A DNA stretch of 64,000 bases, from NCBI RefSeq assembly GCF_900091475.1, contig NZ_FMIB01000002.1, positions 1,674,001 to 1,738,000 of the forward strand, read 5' to 3'. The notes beneath the pieces were generated by a model. It saw only the letters and a list, made by a program, of their open reading frames with translations, searched no databases and was not told the DNA's origin. Positions 30,162 to 38,042 of this stretch are shown here, piece by piece (the stretch's first letter is position 1; each line of letters begins with the position of its first letter). The DNA is from Micromonospora chersina. GTDB taxonomy: Bacteria; Actinomycetota; Actinomycetes; Mycobacteriales; Micromonosporaceae. Made by a program: the position numbers and the translations under genes.

Positions 30162-31253
30162 TCAGAGTTCGATGTCGCAGGTACCGGCGGCCGCCGACAC
30201 ACAGGTCTGGACGAGCACACCGTCCCCCGGGACGGCGGTGGTGAGATCCCCGTTGCGCAGGTCGCGTACCGCGCCCTCCCGTAGCGGGACGACGCAGCCG
30301 AAGCAGATGCCCATCCGGCAGCCCGAGGGCATCAGCACCCCGGCCTGCTCGCCGGCGTCGAGGAGCGGGGTGGCCCCGTCGGCCTCGACGGTCACGCCGG
30401 CCCGGGAGAACGTCACGGTGCCGCCCTCCCCCGGCGAGATCACGGTGGGCCGGAACCGCTCGGTGTGCAGCCGGTCGACCAGCCCGTTGGCCTCCCAGTA
30501 CCCCTCGATCGCGTCGAGCATGCCGATCGGCCCGCAGGCCCACGTCTGGCGGTCGAGGTGGTCGGGCACCAGGCCGGCCAGCTCGTCGACGCCCAGCAGC
30601 CCGTCGGTGTCGGTGTGCCGCTCGACCAGCCGCAGCGCGCCGGCCTCGGCGAGCGCCCGCAGCTCGGGGCCGAAGATGACGTCGTCGCGGGCCGGCGCCG
30701 AGTGCACCAGCACCACGTCGGCCCGCTGGTGCAGGCCGGCGCGGAGCATCCCCATGACCGGGGTGATGCCGCTGCCGGCGGTGAGGAACAGGACCCGTCC
30801 CGGGGTCTCCGCCGGCACGACGAAGTCGCCCTGCGCCTGGTCGAGCTGGACGATCGTGCCGGGCCGCACCCGCCGCACCAGGTGGTTGCTGACCTTGCCG
30901 TCGGGGATCGCCTTCACGGTGACGGTGATCCGGCCGTCCGCGGCGCCCGGCACCGAGGTGACCGAGTACGCCCGCCACTGGCGCACCCCGTCGACGTCCA
31001 CGCCGAGGCGCACGTACTGTCCGGGCCGGTGCCCCTGCCAGCCGCGGCCCGGCTGGATGACCACTGTCGCGGCGTCCCGGGTCTCCGGGCGGACGGCGAG
31101 GATGCGCCCGCGCAGCGGGGCGCCGGCGCGCAGCGGCGCCACGAGGTCGAGGTAGTCGCCCGGCAGCAGCGGGGTGGTGACCGCGCCGGCCAGCCGCAGC
31201 AACCTGTCCCGGAAGGAGACCTTCTGCGGGCGGCGGGAGGCAGTTGTGGTCAT
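30162..31253 (-). CDS. ferredoxin reductase with C-terminal 2Fe-2S domain, desaturase electron donor
   Basis: 363 residues from ATG 31253. The flavin-binding motif is RAYSVTSVP, the NAD(P)H part has LFLTAGSGITPVMGML and TWACGPIGMLDAIE, and the C-terminal plant-type ferredoxin has the cluster SGCRMGICFGC followed by a distant VQTC. It passes electrons from NADPH through FAD and the iron-sulfur cluster to the adjacent desaturase. Operon with the desaturase; divergent from a PucR regulator across 83 bases. Confidence 0.9.
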   Translation of the reverse strand: MTTTASRRPQKVSFRDRLLRLAGAVTTPLLPGDYLDLVAPLRAGAPLRGRILAVRPETRDAATVVIQPGRGWQGHRPGQYVRLGVDVDGVRQWRAYSVTSVPGAADGRITVTVKAIPDGKVSNHLVRRVRPGTIVQLDQAQGDFVVPAETPGRVLFLTAGSGITPVMGMLRAGLHQRADVVLVHSAPARDDVIFGPELRALAEAGALRLVERHTDTDGLLGVDELAGLVPDHLDRQTWACGPIGMLDAIEGYWEANGLVDRLHTERFRPTVISPGEGGTVTFSRAGVTVEADGATPLLDAGEQAGVLMPSGCRMGICFGCVVPLREGAVRDLRNGDLTTAVPGDGVLVQTCVSAAAGTCDIEL

Positions 31254-31336
31254 ATGACCAGCTTGACTGCGTGATCGCATAACATCTTGACCGGCAAAGG
31301 TGAAACGGTCGCAGGTTCTTGTTCGGGGAGAACAAA

Positions 31337-32566
31337 ATGTCGGACGCAACGCACCATCGCGCCCATCTCGAACTCGACGAGCAGGTGGCGGCACAGCTGC
31401 GGGACCGGCTGCCCGTGGTCGCCGAACGGACGGTCACCGCGATCACCGCCGAGGTCCCCGACTACTCCGGCGCGCTCACCGGCACCATGCGCGAGAAGAT
31501 CGAGAACGCCGTACGCATCGCGCTGGGCACCTTCCTCCAGCTCATCGAGGGCGCACAGGCCATCGACCCGAGCACGCCGCTGGCGCCGGCCCTGGAAGCC
31601 GCGTACGCGCTGGGCAGCGGCGAGGCCCGCTCGGGGCGGAGCATGGACGCGCTGCTGGCCGCGTACCGGGTGGGGGCGCGGGTGGCCTGGCGGGAGGTCT
31701 CCGCCACCACGGTGCGCAGCGGGCTGGCCGCCGAGACGGTCGCTGAGTTCGCCGAGCTCATGTTCGCGTACATCGACGAGCTGTCGGCGGCCAGCGTGGC
31801 CGGGCACTCCGACGAGCTGGCCAGCGCCGGCCGGGTCCGCCGCCGGGACCTGGAACGCCTCACCCAGCAGCTGCTCGCCGCGGAACCCGAGGAGATCCTG
31901 CGGCGCAGCGCGGAACGGGCCGACTGGCCGTTGCCGCAGACCCTCACCGTCGTGCTGCTGCCCCGCCGCAACCTGCGCGCGGTGCTCGCCCTGCTCGGCC
32001 CGTACACCCTCGAGAGCGGCGAGGACATGCCCGGCATGGACCCCGCCGACGACCTGGCCGTCCTGCTGGTGCCGGACATGCACGGGGTCCGACGCCGCCA
32101 GCTCACCCGGCTGCTGCACGGGCACCGGGCGGTGCTCGGGCCGGCCCGTCCGTGGCACCGGGTCGCCGCCTCCTACGAGCGGGCCACCCGGGCCCTCGCC
32201 CTCGGCCTCGGCGAACCGGACGCCGGACCTGTCGACACCGAGCGGCACCTGGCCGAACTGCTGCTCAGCATGGACCCGGAGGGCCTGGCCGACCTGCGCG
32301 CCCAGGCCCTCGCGCCGCTCGCCGGCCTCCCGCCGGCCACCGCGCACCGGCTCGCCGAGACGCTGCGCTCCTGGCTGCTGCACCAGGGCCGCCGCGACGA
32401 CGTCGCCGCCGACCTGTTCGTCCACCCGCAGACCGTCCGCTACCGGATGGGCAAGCTCCGCGAGCTGTACGGCGACCGCCTCCACGAACCCGCCACGGTC
32501 CTCGACCTCACCATCGCGCTGGCCGTCCCGCCCGCCCCGCCGGAGGCGGAGTCCCCAGGCGCGTGA
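31337..32566 (+). CDS. PucR-family transcriptional regulator
   Basis: 409 residues from ATG 31337 with GGGGAG six bases before it. The C-terminal PucR helix-turn-helix reads LRSWLLHQGRRDDVAADLFVHPQTVRYRMGKLRELYG. The N-terminal part (AAYRVGARVAWREVS) is the RsbRD/GGDEF-like sensor helical region common in actinomycete members. It is divergent from the reductase-desaturase operon and probably controls it. The short palindrome TGCGTGATCGCA (31268-31279) in the shared gap is a possible site. Confidence 0.85.
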   Translation: MSDATHHRAHLELDEQVAAQLRDRLPVVAERTVTAITAEVPDYSGALTGTMREKIENAVRIALGTFLQLIEGAQAIDPSTPLAPALEAAYALGSGEARSGRSMDALLAAYRVGARVAWREVSATTVRSGLAAETVAEFAELMFAYIDELSAASVAGHSDELASAGRVRRRDLERLTQQLLAAEPEEILRRSAERADWPLPQTLTVVLLPRRNLRAVLALLGPYTLESGEDMPGMDPADDLAVLLVPDMHGVRRRQLTRLLHGHRAVLGPARPWHRVAASYERATRALALGLGEPDAGPVDTERHLAELLLSMDPEGLADLRAQALAPLAGLPPATAHRLAETLRSWLLHQGRRDDVAADLFVHPQTVRYRMGKLRELYGDRLHEPATVLDLTIALAVPPAPPEAESPGA

Positions 32567-32583
32567 GGGCGGCAGGCCGGCGG

Positions 32584-33084
32584 TCAGGCGGCGGCGTAGA
32601 CGAGGTCCATGGTGTCGGTGCGGCCGGACCAGCGGAGGTCGAGGTGCCAGCAGCCGGCCCGCGGCACGTCGACGATGGACGGGCCGGGACCACCGGCGAC
32701 CTCCCGGGTCACCCGGGTCGTGGTGCCGTCCAGGGTCGCGGTGATGACCAGGGTGGCCGGCGCGCTCGGGTCGGGCGACGGCGTGGCCGCCGGCCGGGCC
32801 ACCCAGAGGATCTTGTTGCTGGGTCCCTCCGTCCGGCCGACGGTCAGGGGCTGCCCGAACAGCACGGCGACGATCTCGCCCTTCGCGCCGAACACGTGCG
32901 GCATGCGGGTGTCGCCGCTGAACCCGGCGTCCGCCCAGTCGGGCAGCCGGCCCTCCTCGACCCGGGCCGCACAGCCGGTCGGCGCGCTCGCCGCCGGGGT
33001 GGCCGGCGTGACCGGCGCGCCGGCGGCGGTGCAGCCCGCCAGCAGGACCACCGGCGCCAGCAGGAGCCTGCCCCACGAACCCAT
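32584..33084 (-). CDS. small lipoprotein, predicted ECF sigma regulon member
   Basis: 166 residues from ATG 33084, six bases after GGAGG. A lipoprotein signal ends in LLAGC, followed by an Ala/Pro/Thr-rich spacer and a beta-rich domain of about 120 residues (VTREVAGGPGPSIVDVPRAGCWHLDLRW). No family recognised. Its promoter (33139-33164) has the same -35/-10 pair and spacing as the one before the sigma gene, so it should be switched on together with it. Confidence 0.72.
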   Translation of the reverse strand: MGSWGRLLLAPVVLLAGCTAAGAPVTPATPAASAPTGCAARVEEGRLPDWADAGFSGDTRMPHVFGAKGEIVAVLFGQPLTVGRTEGPSNKILWVARPAATPSPDPSAPATLVITATLDGTTTRVTREVAGGPGPSIVDVPRAGCWHLDLRWSGRTDTMDLVYAAA

Positions 33085-33138
33085 CCCACACCTCCGGGCC
33101 GACGTGTCGGTGCCGGTCGACGGCACCCCTGCCCTGAC

Positions 33139-33164
33139 GACACCGGCCGGGCGGCGCGGGTTCC
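33139..33164 (-). promoter_or_regulatory. ECF-type promoter of the lipoprotein gene
   Basis: Read on the minus strand: GGAACC (33159-33164), 15 bases, GTGTC (33139-33143). It matches the two elements at 34487-34512 and 34527-34552 in sequence and spacing and lies 54 bases before the lipoprotein start. Confidence 0.72.
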
Positions 33165-33191
33165 GTCCGCCGTCCCGCCCGCCAGCCGCGC

Positions 33192-33911
33192 CTAGTCCAG
33201 GGACCCGGCGATCCCGATCGCGGCGTCCCTGGTCAGCTGGCCCTCCAGGCGGTAGCTGACGCCGGCGTCCTCCCAGATCAGGGTGGCCGCGGCGAGCCGT
33301 GCGGTCTCGACGCGTTCCACGCCGGCCCGGTCGATGTACGCCAGCTCGTGCGGACCGCCGATCCAGACGGCGAAGTCGCCGTCGACGGTGACCCACTCCA
33401 CGCCCGGACCGCCGCCGAGCTGCTTGTGGAAGACCGGGTCGAGGCGACCGTCGAAGGCGTCGAGGCGCAGCGCGCCACCGCGGTAGAGCAGCGTCGCCAC
33501 CCGGTACGTGCCGGTGCCGTCCGGATCGGCGACCAGCACCTGCTCCGGGGCGCCCAGAGCGGCGGGCACGCGGATCGGGAAACGTACGTGCCGCCGCGCC
33601 TCGTCGAGAGAGACGGACCGCTGCGAGGGCAGCGGCGACGGCGCCCCGGTGGGCGGGTCTGACGCCGGGGTGGTCTCGACGACGACCCCGGAGAAGCGGA
33701 GCAGCCCCGCCACGGCGTCGGCGATCGCGGCCCGCCCGGGCGGCAGCGCGGCGACGAGCAGAGCGGCCAGCGCCGCGGCCAGCCAACGGCGCCAGCGCCG
33801 CCGCCGTGCCGGGGCGGACAGGCGGGCGCGTACCCGGTCTCGCACGTCGGGTACGTCGGGGGTCTCCAGCCAGGTGGCGAGGTCGCGCAGCTCGCGTTCG
33901 AGGTCATCCAC
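33192..33911 (-). CDS. membrane anti-sigma factor candidate
   Basis: 239 residues from ATG 33911, which overlaps the last eight bases of the sigma gene, so the two are translationally coupled. The short cytoplasmic N-terminus (about 36 residues, RELRDLATWLETPDVPDVRD) is followed by one membrane helix (WLAAALAALLVAALP) and an extracytoplasmic domain with DUF4367-like character (SLDEARRHVRFPIRVPAALG). No zinc-binding ZAS motif is visible. Position and topology suggest it holds the ECF sigma factor inactive and senses an envelope signal. Confidence 0.7.
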   Translation of the reverse strand: MDDLERELRDLATWLETPDVPDVRDRVRARLSAPARRRRWRRWLAAALAALLVAALPPGRAAIADAVAGLLRFSGVVVETTPASDPPTGAPSPLPSQRSVSLDEARRHVRFPIRVPAALGAPEQVLVADPDGTGTYRVATLLYRGGALRLDAFDGRLDPVFHKQLGGGPGVEWVTVDGDFAVWIGGPHELAYIDRAGVERVETARLAAATLIWEDAGVSYRLEGQLTRDAAIGIAGSLD

Positions 33912-34458
33912 GGCGCACCTCCTCGCGGTCGAGCAGGCCGCGGAGCTTGGCCAGCGCCCGGGACGTCCGTGACTTCACGGTGCCCCGGGGCCAGCCGAGC
34001 GTCGTCACGGTCTCCTCCTCGGTCAGGTCGAGAAGGAACCGGCACACGATCACCTCGCGGTCCTTCACCGGCAGCTGCCGCAGCGCCGCCACCAGCGCGG
34101 CCCGGCGCTCCGCCGCGAGAACTCCGCCGACGGCGGCGTCCTCGCCCGCCTCGGACCCGTCCTGCGCCGCCGCGGCCCGCAGGGCGAGCCCGTCCCGCCG
34201 GCTGCGGGACCGGTGCAGGTTGCGGGTCTCGTTGGCGACGATCGCGAGCAGCCACGACCGGAAGGACGACTCGCCGCGGTAGCGGGACAGGTTGCGGAAC
34301 CCCTTCACGAACGCCTCCTGGATGACGTCCTCCGCGTCCGAACCGGCACCCAGCAGCACCGCCGTCCGGTACGCGGACGCGGTGTGCCGGGCGACCAGGA
34401 GGTCGTACCCCTCCAGGTCACCGGCCCGGGCGCGGGTGACAAGCTCGTCGTCGTCCAG
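33904..34458 (-). CDS. ECF sigma factor with apparent CTG start
   Basis: 184 residues when started at CTG 34456-34458, six bases after a perfect GGAGG. The nearest ordinary start in frame, GTG 34359, would remove the front of sigma region 2 (GYDLLVARHTASAYRTAVLLG), and a stop closes the frame at 34479. Region 2 continues with DAEDVIQEAFVKGFRNL and FRSWLLAIVANETRN; region 4 is LPVKDREVIVCRFLLDLTEEE followed by TVKSRTSRALAKLR. It directs RNA polymerase to the GGAACC-N15-GTGTC promoters found here, including its own. Confidence 0.85.
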   Translation of the reverse strand: MDDDELVTRARAGDLEGYDLLVARHTASAYRTAVLLGAGSDAEDVIQEAFVKGFRNLSRYRGESSFRSWLLAIVANETRNLHRSRSRRDGLALRAAAAQDGSEAGEDAAVGGVLAAERRAALVAALRQLPVKDREVIVCRFLLDLTEEETVTTLGWPRGTVKSRTSRALAKLRGLLDREEVRRG

Positions 34459-34486
34459 TGGAGACCTCCGCTTCGATCACCCTCAT

Positions 34487-34512
34487 GACACCGGCCGCGC
34501 CCCGCGGGTTCC
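34487..34512 (-). promoter_or_regulatory. autoregulatory ECF promoter of the sigma gene
   Basis: On the minus strand GGAACC (34507-34512), 15 bases, GTGTC (34487-34491), 28 bases before the sigma factor start. Identical core elements and spacing to 33139-33164 and 34527-34552. Confidence 0.72.
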
Positions 34513-34526
34513 ATCCTCGCCGGCAG

Positions 34527-34552
34527 GGAACCCCGGCGGCGTCGACGGTGTC
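34527..34552 (+). promoter_or_regulatory. ECF promoter of the divergent propeller lipoprotein gene
   Basis: GGAACC (34527-34532), 15 bases, GTGTC (34548-34552) on the plus strand. Its -10 element ends only eight bases before ATG 34561, so transcription should begin at or next to the A of the ATG, giving a leaderless mRNA. Confidence 0.7.
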
Positions 34553-34560
34553 ACCCGGGC

Positions 34561-35805
34561 ATGGCCGTCACCATGTCGCGTCGCCGCATCCTGACCCTGC
34601 TGGCCGGCGCCGGCGCCACCGCGCTGGCCGGCTGCGAGCCGGCCCGGGGCCGGGCGCCCGCACCTGCCGTTCCCGACCCGCTGCTCGTCCGGGTGGACGA
34701 AGGGCTGGGCCTCCTGCGCGGGGCAGACCGGCGAACGATCCCGCGTGCCCTGGCTACCACGGACGGGACGTTTGTGTTCGCCACCGCCCCCGAGGGCCCC
34801 GACACCGCCTGCTGGCGGATCGACACCGCGACCGGCGGCACCTCCCCGAGGACGGTGCTGCCCGGGCGCTGGGTTCCCCAGGCGGTCTCGGCCGACGGTA
34901 CGAGGGTGGCGCTCACCCCGACCGGGATGCCGGTGAACGGCGGTCGCCCGTCGGGGCGCGAGGTGACGCCGGTGCTGGTCGCCGACGCCGGCGGTGTACG
35001 CCACCGGCTGGACCTGCGCGGCGCCGTCGTCCCGGAGGCGTTCACCGCGGACGGCACCGGGCTGTTCGTCCTGGACTGGCTCCCGGCCACCGCACCCGAC
35101 CGCTACCGGGTCCGGGTCGTCGACCTCGCCACCGGTACGCCCGGCCCCCTGGCCACCCGCACCAAGACGCCGGTCCCGCCCGGCGCCGAGGAGGAGATGC
35201 GCGGCGACGGGCGCCAGGCGGTGCTCGCACCGGACCGCACCGTCCTCTACACGCTCTACACCCACCAGCCCGGCCACCGGCACACCCGGGACCTCGTCAG
35301 CGGTCGGCCCGGCGACGCGCACGCGTTCGTCCACACCCTGCACCTGCGGGACCGGTGGGCGTACTGCGTCGACCTGCCGCACCCGTTCGGCGAGGCCGCC
35401 GCGGCCGGCCACGCCATGGCGATCACCCCCGACGGTGGCCGGCTCCTCGTCCTCGACGTCGCGTCGGGCGCCGTGGCGGACGTCGCCACCGAGGATCTGA
35501 CGGTACGCCGCACCGTCCCACAGCCGCGCGGCACGGGCGCCGCGCACGCCGCCACCGGCCACGACCGCCTGTACCTGGCCGCCGGCACGACGGTCCGGGC
35601 CCTCGACCTCACCCGCCTGACCGGCACGGTGGACTGGCCGGCCCGCGAACCGGTCACCGGCCTGGTGTCCAGCCGCGACGGCAGCCGCCTCTACGTGGGC
35701 CAGCGCGACGCGGTGAGCTGGCACGATCCCGCCACCGGCCGGGAACTCGGCCGCGTCCCGGTCCCCGGCCTGGTCGGCGTCCACGGTCTGGCCGGATCCG
35801 CCTGA
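34561..35805 (+). CDS. exported beta-propeller lipoprotein, ECF regulon
   Basis: 414 residues. SRRRILTLLAGAGATALAGC combines a twin-arginine-like n-region with a lipobox, so it should be exported and lipid-anchored. The mature part has repeated blades with DG turns (SADGTRVALT, TADGTGLFVLD, TPDGGRLLVLD, SRDGSRLYVG), as in YVTN/WD40-like propellers. ATG 34561 is favoured over ATG 34573 because the ECF promoter places the transcript start there. Divergent from the sigma gene and sharing its promoter type, so probably part of the same envelope response. Confidence 0.78.
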   Translation: MAVTMSRRRILTLLAGAGATALAGCEPARGRAPAPAVPDPLLVRVDEGLGLLRGADRRTIPRALATTDGTFVFATAPEGPDTACWRIDTATGGTSPRTVLPGRWVPQAVSADGTRVALTPTGMPVNGGRPSGREVTPVLVADAGGVRHRLDLRGAVVPEAFTADGTGLFVLDWLPATAPDRYRVRVVDLATGTPGPLATRTKTPVPPGAEEEMRGDGRQAVLAPDRTVLYTLYTHQPGHRHTRDLVSGRPGDAHAFVHTLHLRDRWAYCVDLPHPFGEAAAAGHAMAITPDGGRLLVLDVASGAVADVATEDLTVRRTVPQPRGTGAAHAATGHDRLYLAAGTTVRALDLTRLTGTVDWPAREPVTGLVSSRDGSRLYVGQRDAVSWHDPATGRELGRVPVPGLVGVHGLAGSA

Positions 35806-35953
35806 CCGGCTGCGAGCGCGTCCGGCCGTCCTGCCCTCGGAGGCCGACCGAGCACCGGCCCACCGGCCCGGGCATCCCGGGTCCTCCGGCCCTGCCCGCC
35901 GCCGGTCGGGCCGGGAATTGTCGAAGGGGGACCAGCAACGAGGAGGCGACACC

Positions 35954-36949
35954 ATGAGCCAGCCGGCGACCCGGACGGAGCAGACCCCGACGGTACGGAT
36001 GCTGGAGGCGGCGGCCCGGCAGGCCCTGCACGCCCCGTCGGTGTTCAACACCCAGCCCTGGCGCTGGCGGATCACCCCGGACACCCTCGAACTGCGGGCC
36101 GACCCGGACCGGCAGCTCGCCGCCACCGACCCGGACGGCCGGCTGCTCACCCTCAGCTGCGGCGCGGCCCTGCACCACGCCCGGGTGTTCCTCGCCGCCG
36201 CCGGCTGGGCGGTCACCGTCGAGCGGCGGCCCGACCCGGCCGACCCGGCGCTGCTGGCCCGGCTCCGCGCCACCGGCCCCGCCCACCTCGACGTCGCCGC
36301 CGCACGCCTGGTCGACGCGATCCCGCGCCGCCGCACCGACCGCCGTGCCTTCGGCGACCGCCCGGTGCCCGAGCCGGTGCTGGCCCGGCTGCGCGCCGCC
36401 GTCGAGTCCGAGGACGCCCACCTGCACATCGTCCGGCCCGACCAGATGCCGATGCTGGCCGTCTCCACCGGCCGCGCCGCCGACGCCGAACTGGCCGACC
36501 CCGCGTACCGGGAGGAGCTGCGCCGGTGGACCGACCGGCCGGCGGGCAGCGGCGACGGCGTGCCCACCGCCACCGCCGTCCGGCCCGGGCCCCGCCGGGT
36601 GCCGCTGCGCGACTACGCACCGGGCGGGGCGGCCGGGCTGAGCGCCGGCGCGGACTTCGACCGCGGCGCGGCGTACCTGATCCTGTTCGGCGAGCAGGAC
36701 GAGCCGGCGGCCTGGCTGCGCGGCGGCGAGGCGCTGTCGGCGCTGCTGCTCACGGCCACCGCCGAGGGCCTGGCCAGCGCGCCGCTCAGCGACGCCATCG
36801 AGGTCGCCTGGCCGCGCCGGATGATGCGCGACCTGCTCGCCGGGATCGGCGACCCCTACCTGCTGGTACGGGTCGGCTGGGGACCCGACGACGACCTGCC
36901 GCCGGCACCGCGCCGGACGCCGGCCGACGTGATCGAGATGACCGGCTGA
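35954..36949 (+). CDS. Acg-like nitroreductase family protein
   Basis: 331 residues from ATG 35954, seven bases after AGGAGG. The opening ARQALHAPSVFNTQPWRWRI and the central RRRTDRRAF are characteristic of the duplicated nitroreductase-fold Acg/Rv2032 group, which in mycobacteria is hypoxia-induced and has lost normal FMN-dependent activity. EALSALLLTATAEGLASAPLSD is the second half-domain. The real activity is unknown. No DosR-type palindrome was clear upstream. Confidence 0.83.
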   Translation: MSQPATRTEQTPTVRMLEAAARQALHAPSVFNTQPWRWRITPDTLELRADPDRQLAATDPDGRLLTLSCGAALHHARVFLAAAGWAVTVERRPDPADPALLARLRATGPAHLDVAAARLVDAIPRRRTDRRAFGDRPVPEPVLARLRAAVESEDAHLHIVRPDQMPMLAVSTGRAADAELADPAYREELRRWTDRPAGSGDGVPTATAVRPGPRRVPLRDYAPGGAAGLSAGADFDRGAAYLILFGEQDEPAAWLRGGEALSALLLTATAEGLASAPLSDAIEVAWPRRMMRDLLAGIGDPYLLVRVGWGPDDDLPPAPRRTPADVIEMTG

Positions 36950-36971
36950 CGGCCGGCGTATCGTCGGCCAG

Positions 36972-37436
36972 GTGTCCTCTTCGGATCCGCCCGGCGACCT
37001 GCCGTTCGTCGACGAGCACCGCGCCCTCGTGGCCGCGCCGCAGGCCGACGTGTGGCGGTCGCTCGGCGCGCAGTTCACCCACCACCGCGTGTCCGGCGCC
37101 GACCTCGTGGCGCACCTGTTGGGCACCGTCCCCCGCCGCGCCGGCGGTCCGCCCCTCACCGAGGGTGCCACCGTGCCCGGGTTCGCCGTGGCGGAGGCGG
37201 TGCCGGAACGGCGGCTCCGGCTCGCCGGGCGGCACCGGTTCTCCCGGTACGTGCTCCAGTTCGACCTCGCCGACCGGGCCGGCGGAACACTGGTGAGCGC
37301 CCGGACGTACGCGGTGTTCCCCGGGCCGCACGGGGCTGTCTACCGGCTGCTGGTGATCGGGTCGGGCGGGCACCGGCTCGCGGTCCGGCGGATGCTGCGC
37401 GACATCCGCGCCCGCGCCGAACGCGCCAGGGCCTAG
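36972..37436 (+). CDS. SRPBCC-like hypothetical protein
   Basis: 154 residues from GTG 36972, 22 bases after the nitroreductase gene and probably cotranscribed. VAAPQADVWRSL at the N-terminus and the alternating strands FSRYVLQFDLADRAGGTLVSARTYA, then a C-terminal helix (AVRRMLRDIRARAERA), fit the START/SRPBCC fold used for ligand binding. No specific function. Confidence 0.65.
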   Translation: MSSSDPPGDLPFVDEHRALVAAPQADVWRSLGAQFTHHRVSGADLVAHLLGTVPRRAGGPPLTEGATVPGFAVAEAVPERRLRLAGRHRFSRYVLQFDLADRAGGTLVSARTYAVFPGPHGAVYRLLVIGSGGHRLAVRRMLRDIRARAERARA

Positions 37437-37831
37437 CTCGCGCCGGCGGGGCGGCGCACCGGCCCGCCGAGGACCGCGTAGGCGGCCAACGCGGCGGCGA
37501 GAACCGCGCTCACCGCGAGGACGAAGCCGCGGTCCGTCCCGTCCGGGGCGAGCACGAGCCCGGTCGTCAGGGCGGCGATCGCCGCCAGCAGCGTCGCGCC
37601 TCCCGCGACCCCGCGCGCGATCCCACCGGCTGGCAGGAGGCCCGTGACGGTCGAGAGCGCCCGGACCGCCCCCGCGACACCGACGATCAACGAGGGTACG
37701 GCCAGGGCGGGCGCGTCCTGAGCGAGCCCGACCACGCCCGACCAGGCGAGCAACCCGAAGATCACCACGGCGAGGACGTGCAGTCGGACGTCACGGGAGC
37801 CCTCCCGCGACGGATCACTGTGCTCTGCCAC
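37433..37831 (-). CDS. small four-helix membrane protein
   Basis: 132 residues from GTG 37831, six bases after GGGAGG; a GTG at 37858 lacks such a site. Four hydrophobic segments (LHVLAVVIFGLLAWSGVVGLA, LAVPSLIVGVAGAVRAL, GVAGGATLLAAIAALTTGLVL, FVLAVSAVLAAALAAYAVLGG). Stops four bases inside the convergent SRPBCC-like gene. No family recognised. Confidence 0.6.
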   Translation of the reverse strand: MAEHSDPSREGSRDVRLHVLAVVIFGLLAWSGVVGLAQDAPALAVPSLIVGVAGAVRALSTVTGLLPAGGIARGVAGGATLLAAIAALTTGLVLAPDGTDRGFVLAVSAVLAAALAAYAVLGGPVRRPAGAS

Positions 37832-37997
37832 GACGAGCCTCCCATCCGTTGCCGGCACCGTCGAGTATCACCCCGGCTCGGCGGGTCACCTAGCCCCTCG
37901 GGCCCCACCGGCCGCTGACGTCGCCACCTGTCGTGTCGCCATGATCCTTCGCCACCTGACGATCGGCTGTGAGCCCCCCGTGGGCGCAGGTCAGGAA

Positions 37998-38025
37998 GGG
38001 GCGCCCGGACCTGCCGGGGCGCCCC
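37998..38025. terminator. hairpin downstream of the sulfur exporter operon
   Basis: GGGGCGCCC (37998-38006) pairs with GGGCGCCCC (38017-38025) around a 10-base loop, 17 bases beyond the stop of the TauE-like gene on the minus strand. No T-run follows. Confidence 0.5.
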
Positions 38026-38042
38026 TCCCCCCTGTCCGAGGG

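Noticed and set aside
34483..36573. A 696-codon minus-strand frame over the propeller and nitroreductase genes
   Set aside because: Antisense shadow: the plus-strand genes have ribosome sites or promoters, domain motifs and normal third-position bias.
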